Of a DNA stretch of 5,479 bases, positions 1-5,479 are shown in pieces. How positions within the stretch are numbered: position 1 is the stretch's first letter; each line of letters starts with the position of its first letter. Origin of the DNA: CBDCWA01 sp046048295 (lineage in GTDB: Bacteria; Pseudomonadota; Alphaproteobacteria; Rhizobiales; Hyphomicrobiaceae); the NCBI GenBank assembly GCA_046048295.1, contig JBJOGJ010000253.1, positions 1-5,479 on the forward strand, in the 5' to 3' direction. Under the pieces are notes generated by a model. That model saw only the letters and a list, made by a program, of their open reading frames with translations. It was not told where the DNA came from and did not search any database. The position numbers and the translations under genes are program-made.

Positions 1-114
1 GTCGCGTCCGGTCTTTGCAATCAGGGACGGATTGGTCGTCACACCGTCGAGCAGCCCGGTTGCTGCAAGCTCCTTGATTTCCCCCACATCCGCAGTGTCG
101 ACAAAGAACTTCAT
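1..114 (-). CDS. fsa: Fructose-6-phosphate aldolase / transaldolase-like protein, N-terminal part
   Basis: Read on the minus strand from ATG at 114, the 38 codons present begin MKFFVDTADVGEIKEL and contain GVTTNPSLIAK at residues 24-34. The early Asp in FVDT (D6) and the TTNPS signature (residues 26-30) are hallmarks of the small class I aldolase family that includes FsaA and the short TalC-type transaldolases. These cytoplasmic enzymes make or break a C-C bond in sugar phosphates through a Schiff-base lysine. That lysine lies beyond the left edge, so aldolase and transaldolase activity cannot be told apart here. A purine-rich AAGGGAAG a few bases before the ATG is a fair ribosome binding site. 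The gene is divergent from priA; it is cut by the window, not broken. The family call is confident, the exact reaction is inferred. Confidence 0.9.
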   Translation of the reverse strand, partial: MKFFVDTADVGEIKELAATGLLDGVTTNPSLIAKTGRD

Positions 115-199
115 TTGGACTTCCCTTTTGCCCTCGCATCGCCCGACGGGAGCGCTATCCTCGCATTGATTCGAGGGTTTTAGTCGTAAGAGTGCGGTC
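115..199. promoter_or_regulatory. Divergent intergenic region between fsa and priA
   Basis: This 85-bp gap must hold the start signals of fsa (minus) and priA (plus) unless priA is read from further upstream. No sigma70-like promoter with both boxes stands out on either strand. It holds two direct copies of CCTCGCAT (132-139 and 159-166). The second copy also starts an inverted repeat: CCTCG (159-163) pairs with CGAGG (172-176) across an 8-nt loop, followed by GTTTTAG. The hairpin and T-run resemble a weak terminator on the plus strand, but no plus-strand gene in the window ends before it. Operator, terminator and chance all remain possible. Confidence 0.3.
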
Positions 200-2416
200 T
201 TGACCAGTCTAATCGAAATTATGGGTGACGCGGCGCCGGCCGAAACGCGCGTCCCGGTTATGATGCCGGTGGCGCTGGACCAGACTTATGATTACCTCGC
301 CGCCCCTGGCCTTGCGGTCTCGTCCGGCGACTTCGTCATCGCCCAGTTCGGTTCGCAGTCCCGCATCGGCATCGTCTGGGACCGTCCGCTTGGGCCCGAG
401 ACCGCTGTCGCGCCTGGACGCCTGAAGGCCATAACCGAGCGCCTCAACGTGCCTCCGCTGCCTGCCGCATCGATGCGCTTCGCCGAATGGGTCGCAGCTT
501 ACACGCTCTCCCCTTTGGGGATGGTCGTGCGCATGATGATGTCCGCCAAGGCGGTATTCGAGCCGGTGAAGCCCCGTTTCGGCGTCGCTCTTGCCAACGA
601 CGCGGCGGACCCCGGCCGGGTCACCCCGGCCCGCAAGCGCGCCATGGAGATTTCCGCCGATGGCATGGTTCGCTCCAAGGCGGCCCTTGCTGCCGAGGCC
701 GGCTGTACCTCGGGCGTCGTCGATGGCCTCGTCAAGGCGGGTTACCTCGTCGAGGTCGCCATCCCGGAGCGCCGCTGTCCCCGTCCGAACCCGTCCCACG
801 TCACGGTCGACTTCACGGATGCGCAGTCAGAGGCCGTCTACGCGCTCCGAGCGGCCATCGACGCCGGCGGTTATTCCGTCTCGCTGCTCGATGGCGTTAC
901 CGGCTCGGGCAAGACCGAGGTCTATTTCGAAGCGGTGGCGCGCGCCGTCGAAATGGGCCGTCAGGTGCTGATAATGCTGCCCGAGATCGCGTTGACCGGC
1001 CAGTTCATGAGCCGCTTCGAGGCCCGTTTCGGCGCTCCGCCCGCCGAATGGCATTCAGCCATGTCGCCCGCCGAGCGTGGCCGCATTTGGCGTGCCGTCG
1101 CCACTGGCGAGGCTCGCGTCGTCGTCGGCGCCCGTTCCGCCCTCTTCCTCCCGTTCGCTGACCTTGGCCTGATCGTCGTCGATGAGGAGCACGACCAGGG
1201 CTACAAGCAGGAGGATCGCGTCCAGTACCAGGGCCGCGACATGTCTGTCGTCCGCGGCCACCTCGGGAATTTCCCCGTCGTGCTCGCCTCCGCGACGCCC
1301 GCCATCGAGAGCCACGTAAACGCCCGTACCGGCCGCTATCGCCATATCGTCCTGCCCGGCCGCTTTTCCGGCACCGAGCTGCCGGAGGTAGGCGCGATCG
1401 ACCTGCGTATCGACCAGCCGGAAAAAGGCACCTGGCTTGCGCCGCCGCTCGTCACGGCTGTCGAGCGCACGCTCGCCGCGGGCAAGCAGTCCCTGCTCTA
1501 TCTGAACCGCCGGGGCTATGCGCCGCTGACGCTCTGCCGCAAATGCGGCCACCGCGTCGAATGCCCTCAGTGCACCGCCTGGCTCGTCGAGCACCGCTTC
1601 CGCAAGCGCCTCTGCTGCCATCATTGCGGCTTCTCGCTTCCTGTTCCCGAGAAGTGCCCGAAGTGTTCGGAGGAAGGCACCCTTGCCAATTGCGGTCCCG
1701 GCGTCGAGCGCATCGCCGAGGAAGTCGCTGCGCGCTTCCCCGATGCCAGGACGGTCATTCTGTCCTCCGACCTGATCCCCAGTCTGATCGAGATGCGCAA
1801 GATCATCGCCGAGATAGAAGCCGGCGAGGCGCAGATCATCATCGGAACCCAGATCGTCGCCAAGGGGCACCACTTCCCGGACCTTGCGACTGTCGGCATC
1901 GTCGACGGTGACCTTGGCCTCGGGCAGGCGGACCCGCGCGCTGCCGAGCGGACCTTCCAGCTCCTGCATCAGGTCACCGGCCGCGCCGGCCGCGAGAAGA
2001 CCCGTGGCATTGGCCTGGTCCAGACCCATATGCCGGAGCACCCGGTCATGCAGGCCATCATATCCGGAGATCGCGATGCCTTCGTCGAGCGCGAGATCGC
2101 GCAGCGCCAGATGGCGATGCTCCCGCCCTATGGGCGTCTCGCCGCCGTCATCATATCCTCCCGTGACAAGCAGCTGTCGGAGGTCTTCGCCGCCGAGGTT
2201 GCCCGCGCTGCGCCCCGCGCCGACCGCATTGGGGTGCTCGGCCCGGCGGAAGCGCCAATCGCCGTCGTCCGCGGCCGTTACCGCTGGCGCCTGCTCGTCA
2301 AGGCGCCCCGCGAACTGGACCTCCAGGCCTATATGCGCGCGTGGCTCGCTCAAATTCCCGCGATCAAGGGTGATATTCGCCTCGCCGTCGACATAGATCC
2401 CTATAGCTTTCTATAG
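200..2416 (+). CDS. priA: Primosomal protein N' (PriA), replication restart DNA helicase
   Basis: PriA is a 3'-to-5' superfamily 2 helicase that recognises abandoned replication forks and reloads the replisome. The 738 residues match the usual length (E. coli about 730). Domains in order: N-terminal 3'-DNA-end binding domain (about 16-115), winged helix (about 141-190), and helicase lobe 1 with Walker A TGSGKT (234-239), Walker B DEEH (328-331), the adjacent aromatic-rich loop, and motif III SATP (364-367). Lobe 2 carries GTQIVAKGHHF from 549 and the arginine-finger motif VTGRAGR (592-598). Eight zinc cysteines are all present: C446, C449, C455, C458, C473, C476, C486, C489. A C-terminal domain ends the protein. 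The start is TTG at 200, with AAGAG (188-192) as a weak ribosome site; ATG at 221 has none. The reading frame is open only from about 170. The protein looks complete and functional. Confidence 0.97.
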   Translation: MTSLIEIMGDAAPAETRVPVMMPVALDQTYDYLAAPGLAVSSGDFVIAQFGSQSRIGIVWDRPLGPETAVAPGRLKAITERLNVPPLPAASMRFAEWVAAYTLSPLGMVVRMMMSAKAVFEPVKPRFGVALANDAADPGRVTPARKRAMEISADGMVRSKAALAAEAGCTSGVVDGLVKAGYLVEVAIPERRCPRPNPSHVTVDFTDAQSEAVYALRAAIDAGGYSVSLLDGVTGSGKTEVYFEAVARAVEMGRQVLIMLPEIALTGQFMSRFEARFGAPPAEWHSAMSPAERGRIWRAVATGEARVVVGARSALFLPFADLGLIVVDEEHDQGYKQEDRVQYQGRDMSVVRGHLGNFPVVLASATPAIESHVNARTGRYRHIVLPGRFSGTELPEVGAIDLRIDQPEKGTWLAPPLVTAVERTLAAGKQSLLYLNRRGYAPLTLCRKCGHRVECPQCTAWLVEHRFRKRLCCHHCGFSLPVPEKCPKCSEEGTLANCGPGVERIAEEVAARFPDARTVILSSDLIPSLIEMRKIIAEIEAGEAQIIIGTQIVAKGHHFPDLATVGIVDGDLGLGQADPRAAERTFQLLHQVTGRAGREKTRGIGLVQTHMPEHPVMQAIISGDRDAFVEREIAQRQMAMLPPYGRLAAVIISSRDKQLSEVFAAEVARAAPRADRIGVLGPAEAPIAVVRGRYRWRLLVKAPRELDLQAYMRAWLAQIPAIKGDIRLAVDIDPYSFL
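2401..2416 (+). repeat. CTATAG-CTTT-CTATAG hairpin over the priA stop codon
   Basis: The self-complementary hexamer CTATAG occurs at 2401-2406 and again at 2411-2416, so the two copies form a perfect 6-bp stem with a 4-nt CTTT loop. The second copy contains the priA TAG stop. It is AT-rich against a GC-rich background and is not followed by a T-run, so it is not a standard terminator. A second, imperfect hairpin (2421-2442, 8 bp with two G-T pairs, loop CCGGCC) follows directly. The structures are visible in the sequence; any role in transcript end formation or mRNA processing is conjecture. Confidence 0.35.
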
Positions 2417-2449
2417 CCGTTGCCTGCGCCGGCCTGCGGGCAGTCACAT

Positions 2450-2456
2450 AAGGAGG
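2450..2456 (+). promoter_or_regulatory. Strong Shine-Dalgarno of the hydrolase-OsmC gene
   Basis: AAGGAGG lies four bases before the ATG at 2461. It is a near-perfect match to the anti-Shine-Dalgarno sequence and the strongest ribosome binding site in the window. It fixes the start at 2461 and suggests efficient translation compared with priA and the transporter gene. Confidence 0.85.
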
Positions 2457-2460
2457 GATC

Positions 2461-3705
2461 ATGAACCCGAAGACGACGCGCCTGGCATTTCCCGGCTCCG
2501 GCGGCGGTGAGCTTGCCGCCGCCCTCGACATGCCGGTTGGCGCGCCCCGCGCCTATGCCCTGTTCGCGCACTGCTTCACCTGCTCGAAGGATCTCCACGC
2601 CTCCCGCCGGCTCTCCGCCGGCCTTGCTGCGCTCGGCATCGCCGTCCTGCGCTTCGATTTTACCGGCCTCGGCAATTCCGAGGGCGACTTCGCGAGCACC
2701 AATTTTTCCTCCAACGTCGAGGATCTCGTCCGCGCCGCGGATTATCTTCGCACCAACTATGCCGCCCCATCGATACTTATCGGCCATTCGCTTGGCGGCG
2801 CCGCGGTACTCGCGGCTGCAGGCGAGATCCCCGACGCGAGAGCGGTCGTCACCATCGGCGCGCCAGCCGACGTCGGCCACGTGCTGCACAACTTCGGCAC
2901 GTCTTTGGACAGGATCCGCGAGGATGGGGAAGCCGAGGTCACGCTCGCCGGTCGCCGCTTCAACATTCGCCGCCATTTCATCGAGAACGCCGAGGAGCAC
3001 AGGCTGTCCGATCGGATCGCAAGGCTCGGCAAGGCGCTTCTCGTCATGCACGCGCCGCTGGACCATACCGTTGGCATCGACAACGCCACCAGGATCTTCA
3101 CCGCCGCCAGGCACCCGAAGAGTTTCATTACCCTCGATGATGCCGACCACCTTCTCTCGCGACCCGAGGATGGCAACTATGCCGCTGGCGTTATCGCAGC
3201 CTGGGCCACCCGTTACCTGCCTGCCGTCGAGGAGCCGCCGGTCGACAAGGGACTGAGCGATCACCAGGACGTCCTGGTCCGCGAGACCGGCGAAGGGCGC
3301 TTCCAAAATGCCGTCACGATCGGGCGTCACAATCTGCTTGCTGACGAGCCTGTGGCCGTTGGTGGCATGGACTCCGGGCCGAGCCCCTACGACTACCTCT
3401 CCATCGCGCTGGGCGCCTGCACCGCCATGACATTGCGCATCTATGCCGGCCACAAGAAATTGGAACTCGGGCGGATCGGCGTGACGGTCAGCCATGGCAA
3501 GGTCGCCGCCGACCATTGCGACGACTGCGGCAAGGCCGCGGATGGCCGGGCGGGCAGGATCGATCGATTCGAGCGCGTCATCGAGATCGAGGGCGGCGCC
3601 GATCCCTCCCTGCACGCGAAACTGCTCGAAATCGCCGACAAGTGCCCCGTTCACCGGACGTTGGAGGCGACCTCGGCCATCGTCACCAGAATTGGCGAAG
3701 TTTGA
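2461..3705 (+). CDS. Bifunctional alpha/beta-hydrolase / OsmC-family protein
   Basis: This 414-residue cytoplasmic protein fuses two domains. Residues 1-253 form an alpha/beta-hydrolase: nucleophile elbow GHSLGG (108-113, S110), probable acid D201 in APLDHTVG and histidine H230 in DDADHLL complete a plausible Ser-Asp-His triad. An acidic, proline-containing linker (about 254-265) leads to an OsmC-like domain (about 268-414). That domain has the GMDSGPSPYDYL motif, a probable peroxidatic cysteine C320 in LGACTAM and a resolving cysteine C395 in DKCPVH. OsmC/Ohr enzymes reduce organic hydroperoxides; the hydrolase substrate is unknown, an ester or acyl compound being the generic guess. Two extra CxxC pairs stand out: HCFTC (C38, C41) near the expected oxyanion-hole region and HCDDC (C353, C356) in the OsmC part. 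From memory, both motifs recur in this fusion family. No signal peptide or membrane segment is seen. It lies 44 bp after priA, so co-transcription is possible. The family is clear, the physiological role is not. Confidence 0.92.
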   Translation: MNPKTTRLAFPGSGGGELAAALDMPVGAPRAYALFAHCFTCSKDLHASRRLSAGLAALGIAVLRFDFTGLGNSEGDFASTNFSSNVEDLVRAADYLRTNYAAPSILIGHSLGGAAVLAAAGEIPDARAVVTIGAPADVGHVLHNFGTSLDRIREDGEAEVTLAGRRFNIRRHFIENAEEHRLSDRIARLGKALLVMHAPLDHTVGIDNATRIFTAARHPKSFITLDDADHLLSRPEDGNYAAGVIAAWATRYLPAVEEPPVDKGLSDHQDVLVRETGEGRFQNAVTIGRHNLLADEPVAVGGMDSGPSPYDYLSIALGACTAMTLRIYAGHKKLELGRIGVTVSHGKVAADHCDDCGKAADGRAGRIDRFERVIEIEGGADPSLHAKLLEIADKCPVHRTLEATSAIVTRIGEV

Positions 3706-3774
3706 GCTACAGGCTGTTCAAGCGCACGGTGAGCGCGTAGGGTCCGCCGTCCCCGCTCTCCGTCGCCACCATAG

Positions 3775-4689
3775 ATGACCGCCAAGCAATCCAGTCCATA
3801 CAGAGGCAACCCGGGCTTCGCCGACTACGGCCTCTTGGTTCTCGTATCGGCGGTTTGGGGCTCGAGTTTCCTGTTCATAAAGATCGGTGTCGCCGACCTG
3901 CCGGCGATACCGTTCACCACCCTGCGCCTGATCCTCGGCGCAGCCGTCATGCTCGCCATCGCGCGTTACATGCGCGAGCGCATCTTCGGCATCGGACTTC
4001 CCTGGAGCTTCATCTGGCTTTCCGGCTTTTTTGGCAACGCGCTTCCATTCATGCTGATCGGCTGGGGTGAAGAGCGCATCGACAGTGGCCTGGCAGCCAT
4101 CCTGATGGCCGTTTCCCCGCTTGCGACCGTGCTGCTGGCACACGTCTACACGCGTGACGACCGTCTCACCGCCGGCAAGGTGGTGGGCGTCGTGCTCGGC
4201 ATTCTCGGCATCGTTGTCCTGATCGGCCCGTCGAAGATCACGCAGATAGGTGGCGACGTCGTGCGCCAGCTCGCGGTTGCGGCGGCGGCCGTCTGCTACG
4301 GCATCAATGTCCTGATTACGCGGGAGATTCAGCGGCGCACCTCTGCCGCCCCGACTGCCCTGGTCGCTGCCGTCATTCTCGCTTCGGCTTTGATAATGAT
4401 CCCCTTTCAGGTCCTGCTGGCCTCGCCCGTGCTGTCCATCCCCTCGTGGCCGTCCTTCACCTCTGCACTCGTCATGGCCGTTTTCCACACCGCCGCTGCA
4501 ACCATCCTGATGTTCGTCCTGATAGAGCGCCAGGGCCCGTCGTTCTTCGCGCAGGTCAATTTTCTGGTCCCGGTGTTCGGGGTGGCCTGGGGCATTCTCG
4601 TGCTTGCCGAGCGCCCTGAATGGACGGCTTTGCTGGCCTTGGCCCTCATCCTGCTTGGCATGGCGGCGGCACGCCGGCGGACAGGTTAA
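3775..4689 (+). CDS. DMT-superfamily (EamA) membrane transporter
   Basis: The 304-residue, very hydrophobic protein fits the usual length and ten-helix layout of drug/metabolite transporters. Helices lie near 17-36, 45-63, 76-96, 104-124, 134-152, 161-181, 186-210, 220-240, 249-275 and 280-298 (estimated by eye). The two EamA halves are visible: VSAVWGSSFLFIKIG opens the first and LVPVFGVAWGILVLAERP marks the second. The last residues AARRRTG give a positive cytoplasmic tail. Members export amino acids, metabolites, drugs or nucleotide sugars from the inner membrane; nothing here identifies the substrate. The start is the only early ATG, with an in-frame TAG directly before it at 3772-3774, so the protein cannot extend upstream. 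No Shine-Dalgarno is seen before it. It lies 69 bp after the hydrolase-OsmC gene, and that gap shows only a short GCGC-loop-GCGC element (3722-3736). Confidence 0.93.
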   Translation: MTAKQSSPYRGNPGFADYGLLVLVSAVWGSSFLFIKIGVADLPAIPFTTLRLILGAAVMLAIARYMRERIFGIGLPWSFIWLSGFFGNALPFMLIGWGEERIDSGLAAILMAVSPLATVLLAHVYTRDDRLTAGKVVGVVLGILGIVVLIGPSKITQIGGDVVRQLAVAAAAVCYGINVLITREIQRRTSAAPTALVAAVILASALIMIPFQVLLASPVLSIPSWPSFTSALVMAVFHTAAATILMFVLIERQGPSFFAQVNFLVPVFGVAWGILVLAERPEWTALLALALILLGMAAARRRTG

Positions 4690-4786
4690 CCCAGTCCAGC
4701 GTCTGGTCCTGCGCCAATCCCGCAATAATGCGGCATTCCGTGTCGGCGGTGCGGGTTGATGCCCCTCGGATCGCATGATAAAGCAC
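4646..4786 (-). CDS. Possible small protein (46 aa), unrecognised
   Basis: On the minus strand an ORF of 46 codons starts at GTG 4786 (or TTG 4789) and stops at TGA 4648-4646. A good ribosome site, TAAGGA (4801-4796), lies 6 nt before the TTG and 9 nt before the GTG. An in-frame TAA overlaps that site, so no longer start exists. The peptide includes TECRIIAGLAQDQTLDWV, a mixed composition unlike the Arg/Pro-rich antisense shadows elsewhere in the window. Its last third runs antisense to the end of the transporter gene. I recognise no family. It could be a real small protein, the remnant of a lost gene, or chance. No promoter is evident. Confidence 0.2.
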   Translation of the reverse strand: MLYHAIRGASTRTADTECRIIAGLAQDQTLDWVNLSAGVPPPCQAG

Positions 4787-4814
4787 CAACCGTCTTCCTT
4801 AGGATCTCGCATCC

Positions 4815-4832
4815 TCCGGACTATCCGGACTC
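4815..4832 (+). repeat. Tandem TCCGGACT repeat upstream of atpH
   Basis: TCCGGACTA (4815-4823) is followed directly by TCCGGACTC (4824-4832), a tandem 9-mer with eight of nine bases identical. Each unit holds the palindrome TCCGGA. It lies about 80-97 bp before the chosen atpH start, where a regulator of the ATP synthase operon could bind. The repeat is certain, the function is a guess. Confidence 0.4.
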
Positions 4833-4837
4833 GCGGT

Positions 4838-4865
4838 TTGATTTGCCTGCCGCCAGGCCGATATC
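4838..4865 (+). promoter_or_regulatory. Weak candidate promoter for the atpHA operon
   Basis: TTGATT (4838-4843) matches the first four bases of a -35 box, and GATATC (4860-4865) sits 16 bases downstream as a poor -10 box (three of six bases). This is the best-placed pair in the 222-bp gap before atpH that I can find, but the -10 match is weak. A second option, TTGATG (4756-4761) with GATAAA (4777-4782), has too short a spacer (15 bases). The ATP synthase operon probably does have its own promoter here, since the transporter upstream is functionally unrelated. Confidence 0.2.
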
Positions 4866-4873
4866 GGTGGCGG
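4845..4873 (+). promoter_or_regulatory. Overlapping, mutually exclusive hairpins before atpH
   Basis: Two stems compete for the same bases. Structure A pairs GCCTG (4845-4849) with CAGGC (4854-4858) across a 4-nt loop. Structure B pairs CCGCCA (4850-4855) with TGGCGG (4868-4873) and stacks on the perfect palindrome CCGATATCGG (4858-4867), leaving a 2-nt GG bulge. B would be about 9 bp in RNA with an AUAU loop. The element ends 38 nt before the atpH start. If it is transcribed it lies in the leader; if the palindrome is DNA-bound it could be an operator. GC-rich sequence makes chance hairpins common. Confidence 0.3.
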
Positions 4874-4911
4874 GTCCAAGCTCCCAACCTCAACGCATGA
4901 GAGCGTTCGAC

Positions 4912-5472
4912 GTGGCGACTGATGATCCAATCATGGCCAGCGTGGCCGGGCGGTACGCGTCTGCCCTGTTCGACTTGGCAACTGAACAGAACCAGACTGT
5001 GGCGGTGGAGCGGGACCTCACGTCCTTCCAGGCTCTCCTTGAGGAGAGCGAGGATCTGCGCCGCCTCGTCCGCAGCCCCGTGTTCTCGACCGACGAGCAG
5101 TCGAAGGCCATCGCGGCCATCGTCGACAAGGCCGGCGCCGGCGAGCTCACGTCGAATTTCCTGCGCCTGATCGCTCGCAACCGCCGGCTGTTCGCGCTGC
5201 CGGACATGATTCGCGCCTACCGCTCCATGGCGGCTCGCGCTCGCGGGGAAGTTGATGCCGATGTTGCTTCCGCCGTACCGCTTACCGAGCAGCAGCTGAT
5301 CCAGCTGACTGACACGTTGAAGGCTGCCGTCGGCAAGGACGTCAAGATTCACACGCGCGTCGATCCTTCGTTGCTCGGCGGCCTCGTCGTCAAGGTCGGA
5401 AGCCGCATGATCGATAGCTCGCTCGCCACCAAGCTCAACAGTCTCAAGACTCGTATGAAAGAGGTCCGCTGA
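4912..5472 (+). CDS. atpH: F-type ATP synthase subunit delta
   Basis: AtpH joins the F1 catalytic head to the peripheral stalk (subunit b) of ATP synthase at the inner membrane. The protein shows the family layout: a helical N-terminal domain beginning ASVAGRYASALFDLA with SPVFSTDEQSKAI further on, and a C-terminal domain with the signature DPSLLGGLVVKVGSRMID. The start is GTG at 4912, giving 186 residues, the usual length for alphaproteobacterial AtpH. TGAGAG (4898-4903) lies 8 nt before it as a fair ribosome site. Rivals are ATG 4933 (179 residues, no ribosome site) and ATG 4897 (191 residues). The frame stays open back to ATG 4759, but the extra residues are Pro/Arg-rich and not AtpH-like. 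Its stop overlaps the start of the next gene (ATGA type), indicating translational coupling in an operon. Confidence 0.95.
   Translation: MATDDPIMASVAGRYASALFDLATEQNQTVAVERDLTSFQALLEESEDLRRLVRSPVFSTDEQSKAIAAIVDKAGAGELTSNFLRLIARNRRLFALPDMIRAYRSMAARARGEVDADVASAVPLTEQQLIQLTDTLKAAVGKDVKIHTRVDPSLLGGLVVKVGSRMIDSSLATKLNSLKTRMKEVR
5458..5464 (+). promoter_or_regulatory. Shine-Dalgarno of the gene after atpH
   Basis: AAAGAGG lies within the last codons of atpH, 7 nt before the ATG at 5472. Its spacing supports that ATG as a real start and fits coupled translation of the ATP synthase operon. Confidence 0.7.
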
Positions 5473-5479
5473 TGGAAAT
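5472..5479 (+). CDS. atpA: Start of the next gene, presumably ATP synthase subunit alpha
   Basis: Only the first eight bases are present (ATG GAA AT), overlapping the atpH stop by one base. The peptide start Met-Glu cannot identify the protein by itself. The call rests on context: in alphaproteobacteria the F1 operon runs atpH-atpA-atpG-atpD-atpC. A well-placed Shine-Dalgarno inside atpH supports a gene starting here. Confidence 0.75.

Noticed and set aside
1055..2353. A 432-codon open frame antisense to priA.
   Set aside because: Low-complexity Ala/Gly/Asp/Arg composition with no motifs, and priA on the other strand is complete with all helicase and zinc motifs.
2401..3654. A 417-codon open frame antisense to the hydrolase-OsmC gene.
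   Set aside because: It is the mirror of a confident gene with a strong ribosome site, and its own product shows no family features.
3706..3774. A small RNA gene or tRNA between the hydrolase-OsmC gene and the transporter.
   Set aside because: No cloverleaf, no conserved tRNA arms and only a 4-bp GCGC stem are visible in these 69 bases.
4720..4733. CCGCA-ATAA-TGCGG hairpin after the transporter as a terminator.
   Set aside because: Only 5 bp and followed by CATTCC rather than a T-run. No convincing intrinsic terminator is seen after the transporter.
4759..4911. An N-terminal extension of AtpH from ATG 4759.
   Set aside because: It would add 51 residues of Pro/Arg-rich sequence unlike AtpH and exceed the usual family length. 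GTG 4912 gives 186 residues with a fair ribosome site.
3718..5352. A 544-codon open frame on the minus strand across atpH and the transporter gene.
   Set aside because: Its product is rich in Arg, Asp, Gly, Gln and His with no recognisable motif, and it runs antisense to two clearly recognised genes. It is a codon-bias shadow of GC-rich coding DNA.

Overview
The window looks like a core chromosomal segment of a GC-rich alphaproteobacterium, most likely of the order Hyphomicrobiales (a rhizobium- or Mesorhizobium-like organism). Three things point there: PriA and AtpH read as alphaproteobacterial family members; an Fsa/transaldolase-like gene is divergent from priA; and an F1-type ATP synthase operon starts with atpH followed by atpA, with no F0 genes directly upstream. 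The genus is an inference from remembered protein similarity, not from a search.

Layout from left to right. The first 38 codons of a fructose-6-phosphate aldolase/transaldolase-like gene (fsa) lie on the minus strand and run off the left edge. An 85-bp divergent gap separates it from priA on the plus strand, which encodes the replication-restart helicase. After a 44-bp gap with a strong Shine-Dalgarno comes a 414-residue fusion of an alpha/beta-hydrolase and an OsmC-like peroxidase domain. After 69 bp comes a 304-residue DMT/EamA-family membrane transporter with no visible Shine-Dalgarno. A 222-bp gap then leads into atpH (ATP synthase delta subunit). Its TGA overlaps the ATG of the next gene, almost certainly atpA, of which only 8 bases are present.

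All the large genes after fsa share one strand. The genes serve unrelated housekeeping roles: central carbon metabolism, replication restart, probable organic-peroxide or thiol stress defence, export of an unknown small molecule, and energy conversion. Only atpH-atpA looks like a tightly coupled operon. priA and the hydrolase-OsmC gene could be co-transcribed.

I see no mobile element, CRISPR array, tRNA or rRNA, and no convincing new system. The spots most worth a second look are the gap before atpH (tandem repeat, two mutually exclusive hairpins, and a small minus-strand ORF with its own Shine-Dalgarno) and the cysteine-rich motifs of the hydrolase-OsmC fusion. No stretch longer than 300 bases lacks a gene.
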